A program made the translations under genes and the position numbers. Shown in pieces: positions 60,798-64,000 of a stretch of 64,000 nt of DNA; position 1 is the first letter of the stretch, and the number at the start of each line of letters is the position of its first letter. Source of the DNA: Thraustochytrium sp. TN22 (Eukaryota > Sar > Bigyra > Thraustochytrida > Thraustochytriidae); the NCBI GenBank assembly GCA_013306675.1, contig JABLUY010000104.1:1-64000 (forward strand). The letters are read 5' to 3'. The notes under the pieces were generated by a model. It worked only from the letters and a program-made list of their open reading frames with translations, ran no database searches and was not told where the DNA came from.

Positions 60798-61901
60798 TTA
60801 GTCGGCCATGGGGGGCGGCGAGGAGGAGAGCTGCGGGGGTGGCAAGGCCGTGCGCCAGAAGCTGAGGTCCTCGATGCTGGAGGAGCGCTTGTGCAGACCG
60901 CGGCCCTCAGCGCCCAGCGATGGCGGCACGGTCCCCTCGGTGTAGGCACAGTGCGCGCAGCGCGCGCCGGGCGGAAACTTGCGCAGACAGGAGCCGCAAC
61001 AGCGGTGGCCGCAGGCAAAGTACGCTGCGTCGAAGTTGACCTGCAGGCACGAAGGACAAGGCAAAAAGTCGTCCATGGAGAGCGAGGGCTCGCCGCGGTG
61101 CTCCTCCTCAAACCGCAGCAGCTGGCGGATGAAGCCCATGTTGGGCGCCGACAGCGAGCGCCGCTCCTTGACGAGCGCAAGCGCCTGGCGCAGCGGCATA
61201 TCCTGGTACTCGATGAGCCAGGCCAGGAGCACCGAGACGCTGCGCGAGATGCCTTTGCTGCAGTGGATGAGCAGAATCTCACCGTCACACTCGTGCTCGA
61301 TGAAGCGCGTGGCGCGCGGCAGCCGGCCGGTCAATGCCTCGCAGTTGTCGTCGCTGAGCGGAACCTGCAGATAGTGGAACTCGGGGTCCTCCTGGAACGT
61401 GTTGGGCGCGCTGCGCGTGCAGTTGACAATGCAGCGGATCCCGAACTTGTCCAGCGCCTTGCGATACCTGGCGACGCGCTCCGTGCCGACGTAGATGCGG
61501 CGAGGGCCGCCGCCCGTGCACTCCTCATTGCGCCAGACGAGCGAGATGTCCTTGTGGTCCAGCCCTTCCTCGTGCGGCAGCTCGTCCTTGGCGCCGCCCG
61601 CGGCGGCGCAACAGCTGCTGCTCAGCGTGCTGCTGCTGCCGCTGTGGTGGCTGGCGCGCCGCTCGCCGCTGCTCATGCTCTCGGCGTCTGGGTCGGCGTC
61701 TGGGTCGGCGTCCACGTCGCCCTCGCCCTCATCGCCCGGCACGCTGCAGTGGTCCTTGGTCTCCTCCGGCCCCGACGCAGCGGTCCCACCGTCAAGACCC
61801 CGGTCCGCCGCCGGCGCAAGCGTCGCCGCGGATCGCAGCTGCTCCTCCATGTCCTCCGCGCGCAGATTCACAGGGGCCAGGCCTCGCCGCGCCGCGCCCA
61901 T
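60798..61901 (-). CDS. Dual-specificity phosphatase with C-terminal RING finger
   Basis: 367 residues from ATG 61901; the frame continues upstream only from TTG. An acidic, Ser-rich N-terminus (about 1-115) includes a DADPDADPDAE repeat. A dual-specificity phosphatase domain covers about 120-280: RIYVGTERVARYRKALDKFG, VPLSDDNC (general-acid Asp) and the active site LLIHCSKGISRSVSVLLAWL with HCxxGxxRS. It is followed by a C3HC4 RING-HC at about 295-332 (CPSC, FACGHRCCGSC, CAHC). The catalytic Cys and Arg and all eight zinc ligands are present, so the protein may both remove phosphates from Tyr/Ser/Thr and act as an E3 ubiquitin ligase. I know no well-studied protein with this pairing. Confidence 0.86.
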   Translation of the reverse strand: MGAARRGLAPVNLRAEDMEEQLRSAATLAPAADRGLDGGTAASGPEETKDHCSVPGDEGEGDVDADPDADPDAESMSSGERRASHHSGSSSTLSSSCCAAAGGAKDELPHEEGLDHKDISLVWRNEECTGGGPRRIYVGTERVARYRKALDKFGIRCIVNCTRSAPNTFQEDPEFHYLQVPLSDDNCEALTGRLPRATRFIEHECDGEILLIHCSKGISRSVSVLLAWLIEYQDMPLRQALALVKERRSLSAPNMGFIRQLLRFEEEHRGEPSLSMDDFLPCPSCLQVNFDAAYFACGHRCCGSCLRKFPPGARCAHCAYTEGTVPPSLGAEGRGLHKRSSSIEDLSFWRTALPPPQLSSSPPPMAD

Positions 61902-63492
61902 GGCCGGGCCCTCGCCCTCTGCCGCCGCCGCCGCTTGCTGCGTCGTCGTCGTGGTCGTCGTGGTCGTCGTGGCCGTCGTCGCCCGCGCCCGCGCCCGCGC
62001 CCGCGTCGACGCGCTGCTCGCGCGCGCTCGCTGCGTCGTCCTCGTCGGGCACAGGCGCCGGCCGGCGCCACAAATGGCCTCCGCCAACCCGCCGACGCCG
62101 CCGGCCTCTCCGGCGCCCCGAGCCTCACTCGCTTCGCCGCGCTTCGCCGCGCTTCGCCGCGCCCGGCCGCCCCGCCCCGCCCGCTTCGCCGCCGCCGCGC
62201 TCCGCCGCTCCGCCGCTTCGCCGCGCCGCCGCGCTTCGCCGCGCCCGTTCGCAGATCGAGCCGCCGCGCGCGCGAGCAGGGATGCTCTGCTCTGCTCCGT
62301 CTGCTGCTGCGGCGGTGGACCGCGCGGCGATCGCTGGGTGGCGCGATGGGCGCCGGAGCGCTCCGGCGCGGCGCCGCGCCGCGCTGCCTGCCGCTGCCGC
62401 GCTGCCCGCCGCCGCCGCCGCCGCCGCGAGCCGAGCCGCCGCGCGCCGTCCGCGAGGCGCGCCGCGCCTGCGCAGGTGCGAGCTCCACGTGTTCAACGTG
62501 TTGGTTGATGGTTTGCTCGCTCGCGCCGCCTGCTCGCTCGCTCGTGTTCGATGGCGAGGCCCGGGACCTGCTAGAGCTAGCTAGGTGCGCGCCGCGGACC
62601 GCGTCCGGTGCGCGCCGCACGCGCCGCGCCGCCGGTTCGCGCGCGCCGCACGCCGGCGGCGCGGGAGATTCCGGGACGCGCCGCCCGCAACGGACCCGGC
62701 TCCCGCGCCGACCCCTGCACGGGCCCGGGTCCCTGGCGAGGCGAACGGCGAGCTGGCGGCCGGGCAGACAGACAGCGGCAGCGAGAACCGCAGGCGCGGC
62801 GCGGCGAGAAGCTTGGACAAGGCTTGTCCGAAGCCTTGTCGGCGCCGCGGTGACGGCTTGGGTCTGGCTCGGCGTGGCGCGCTTGGCCGAGCTGGCTTGG
62901 CTGCGAGGAACGCGAGACTTGGGGGTGAGGAAAGCGCGCGCGGCGCACCGGTGGACAGCACGGGCCTGTCCTGCGGCCTGATCAATGGCAGGCTTGTCCG
63001 AGTCAGAACGATTGCTGACTCCCAGGCGGCGGCGCCATCGGGCTTGGTTTGCTTGCGCGAGCTCGGATGACGCGCTCTGCGTCACTGCGTGCGCGCTGCC
63101 AGGGAGGGCGCCGCGCTGCGTCGCTTCAAGACAAGACTCGCGCTGCGAGCTCGCCGAGCTGGCTGGTGCGCGTGAGGCTGGCTGACTCTGCCGCCAACCG
63201 TGCAGCGCGTGGCGGGGCCGCTGGCTGGCCCGGCCTCTGATGCTGTGAGGACCGTGAGGTGCGCGAGCGTCCGCCATGCGGCCATGGCCAGCGACAAGCG
63301 TCACATCAGCGAGTCGCGAGCGGGCGTGAAACGCGAAGTGTTGAGAGAAACACGGAGCGGGTGGCTCGCTCGCGGAGTGGCTCGCTCGCGGAGCGCCCGC
63401 GCGGGTGGCGTACGCCGGGCAGGTGACTGACTCACACTGCTACACTGACAGGCTTTGATCTGTCTCGTCATTAAGGTCATTGGTACAGAAAG
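61902..63492. other. Intergenic between two minus-strand genes
   Basis: 1.6 kb. The part next to 61901 is leader with a (CTGCGTCGTC/GTGGTC)-rich tract (61936-61980) and three GCTTCGCCGC decamers (62131-62160). The rest is GC-rich without coding character; CTAG units lie near 62570-62584. Confidence 0.6.
62131..62160. repeat. (GCTTCGCCGC)3 decamer repeat
   Basis: Three perfect 10-bp units about 230 bp upstream of the ATG at 61901; the decamer is two related pentamers. Confidence 0.93.
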
Positions 63493-64000
63493 TCAGGGCG
63501 AGGGCGCCCAAAAGGAGACGAGGTGCTCGGAGTAGGCGTCGAGCACCTCGTCAAAGGCGGCAGCGTTGATGCACTCGCGCCAGATGATCTCGCGGGAGTG
63601 GTAGCGGCCGTTAAAGTACGGCGCGAGGCGGCGGAAGAGGCGGTAGGTCTCGTTCTTTTGGGCGACGGCGTCGAGGAAGTTGAGCTGGTTGCGCTGCAGC
63701 ATGTCGAGGTCCTGGCGCTGCCGCGTCGTCTGGCGGTCCAAAAACTCCGAGTGCGGCGTCGACTTGTGCATGGCGATGTCGTTGGTCTCCAGCACATGCA
63801 TGTCGTCCAAGTTAACAGCCCCGGGCCGCGCCTTGAGCGAGCTTGAGGCCGAGGCCCTTGCTCGCGCCGGGCCTGCTGGCGTCCGGGTCACGACCGCGGC
63901 CCCTCCGCCGTTCTCGCCGCCTGCGACACTGTCGACGGAGGGGCCAGCGGCGGGTAGTGTCGCGTCCAGCTCGAGGAGCGGCGGCCCGCGTGAGGGCGCG
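63493..64000 (-). CDS. NPRL3: NPRL3 (GATOR1 subunit), C-terminal part, cut by window end
   Basis: The frame is open to the window edge, so the start is missing; about 169 codons are seen. The N-terminal half here is Gly/Ala-rich; then helices (QRQDLDMLQRNQLNFLDAV). The last 45 residues, LFRRLAPYFNGRYHSREIIW followed by RECINAAAFDEVLDAY, match the C-terminal winged-helix-like end of NPRL3 (LxPYFxGxHHxEEIMWRExxxRxxLxxLxxxY). NPRL3 with NPRL2 and DEPDC5 forms GATOR1, the GTPase-activating complex for Rag A/B that restrains TORC1 when amino acids are scarce, at the lysosome or vacuole. The identification rests on this short segment, so it is moderately sure. Confidence 0.65.
   Translation of the reverse strand, partial: APSRGPPLLELDATLPAAGPSVDSVAGGENGGGAAVVTRTPAGPARARASASSSLKARPGAVNLDDMHVLETNDIAMHKSTPHSEFLDRQTTRQRQDLDMLQRNQLNFLDAVAQKNETYRLFRRLAPYFNGRYHSREIIWRECINAAAFDEVLDAYSEHLVSFWAPSP

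Noticed and set aside
1-64000. Bacterial or viral origin of the window
   Set aside because: Eukaryote-specific families (NDUFA2, PRP4, TMEM17, CFAP100), lack of ribosome binding sites and of operons, and a GT-AG intron with branch site argue against it; no capsid, integrase or reverse transcriptase was seen.

Overview
This is eukaryotic nuclear DNA from a very GC-rich, compact, intron-poor protist that still has cilia. The evidence is the gene content: ciliary proteins (CFAP100, a CFAP97-domain protein, TMEM17), a mitochondrial complex I subunit (NDUFA2), the spliceosomal kinase PRP4, SANT/Myb and RING proteins, polyQ and polySer tracts, AATAAA signals after some genes, and start codons in Kozak-like contexts without ribosome binding sites. 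A stramenopile such as a thraustochytrid (Labyrinthulomycetes) would fit, but that is an inference from composition and gene content, not a proven assignment.

I support 26 protein genes. 25 are single open frames; one (47568-51231) needs a 70-nt GT-AG intron to acquire an ATG. Starts were placed at ATG codons, because many of the longest open frames begin only at GTG or TTG and extend into GC-rich leaders.

Layout. 230-9130: a duplicated-motif nuclear-type protein, two tandem CRAL-TRIO (Sec14-like) paralogues, and an unrecognised Ser/Asn-rich protein. 9943-16339: CFAP97-like, CFAP100, a membrane-anchored alpha/beta hydrolase and a polyQ protein. 16648-24905: a long coiled-coil protein, an ankyrin protein, an EF-hand protein and a divergent RhoGAP protein. 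25116-38596: PRP4 kinase, a protein with an internally duplicated zinc-site module, a 5-kb stretch without a supportable gene, and a SulP/SLC26 transporter. 40535-53315: a SANT plus helix-turn-helix protein, TMEM17, an LRR-PAQR fusion, a large helical protein with an intron, and an F-box/ankyrin-like protein. 53396-64000: an IQ/coiled-coil protein, a DUF962/Mpo1-like protein, a sulfotransferase, NDUFA2, a phosphatase-RING fusion, and the 3' part of an NPRL3 gene cut by the window edge.

The genes alternate strands, giving short convergent gaps (35-80 bp in three cases) and divergent promoters of about 0.5-2 kb. Two kinds of repeat recur: pentanucleotide microsatellites upstream of start codons, and longer tandem repeats downstream of stop codons. 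In one case, and probably a second, the downstream repeats contain copies of the gene's own last codons. The genes do not form one pathway; the only functional theme is cilium/flagellum structure (CFAP97-like, CFAP100, TMEM17, possibly the coiled-coil/IQ proteins). I saw no tRNA, rRNA, CRISPR array, transposon or virus-derived element.
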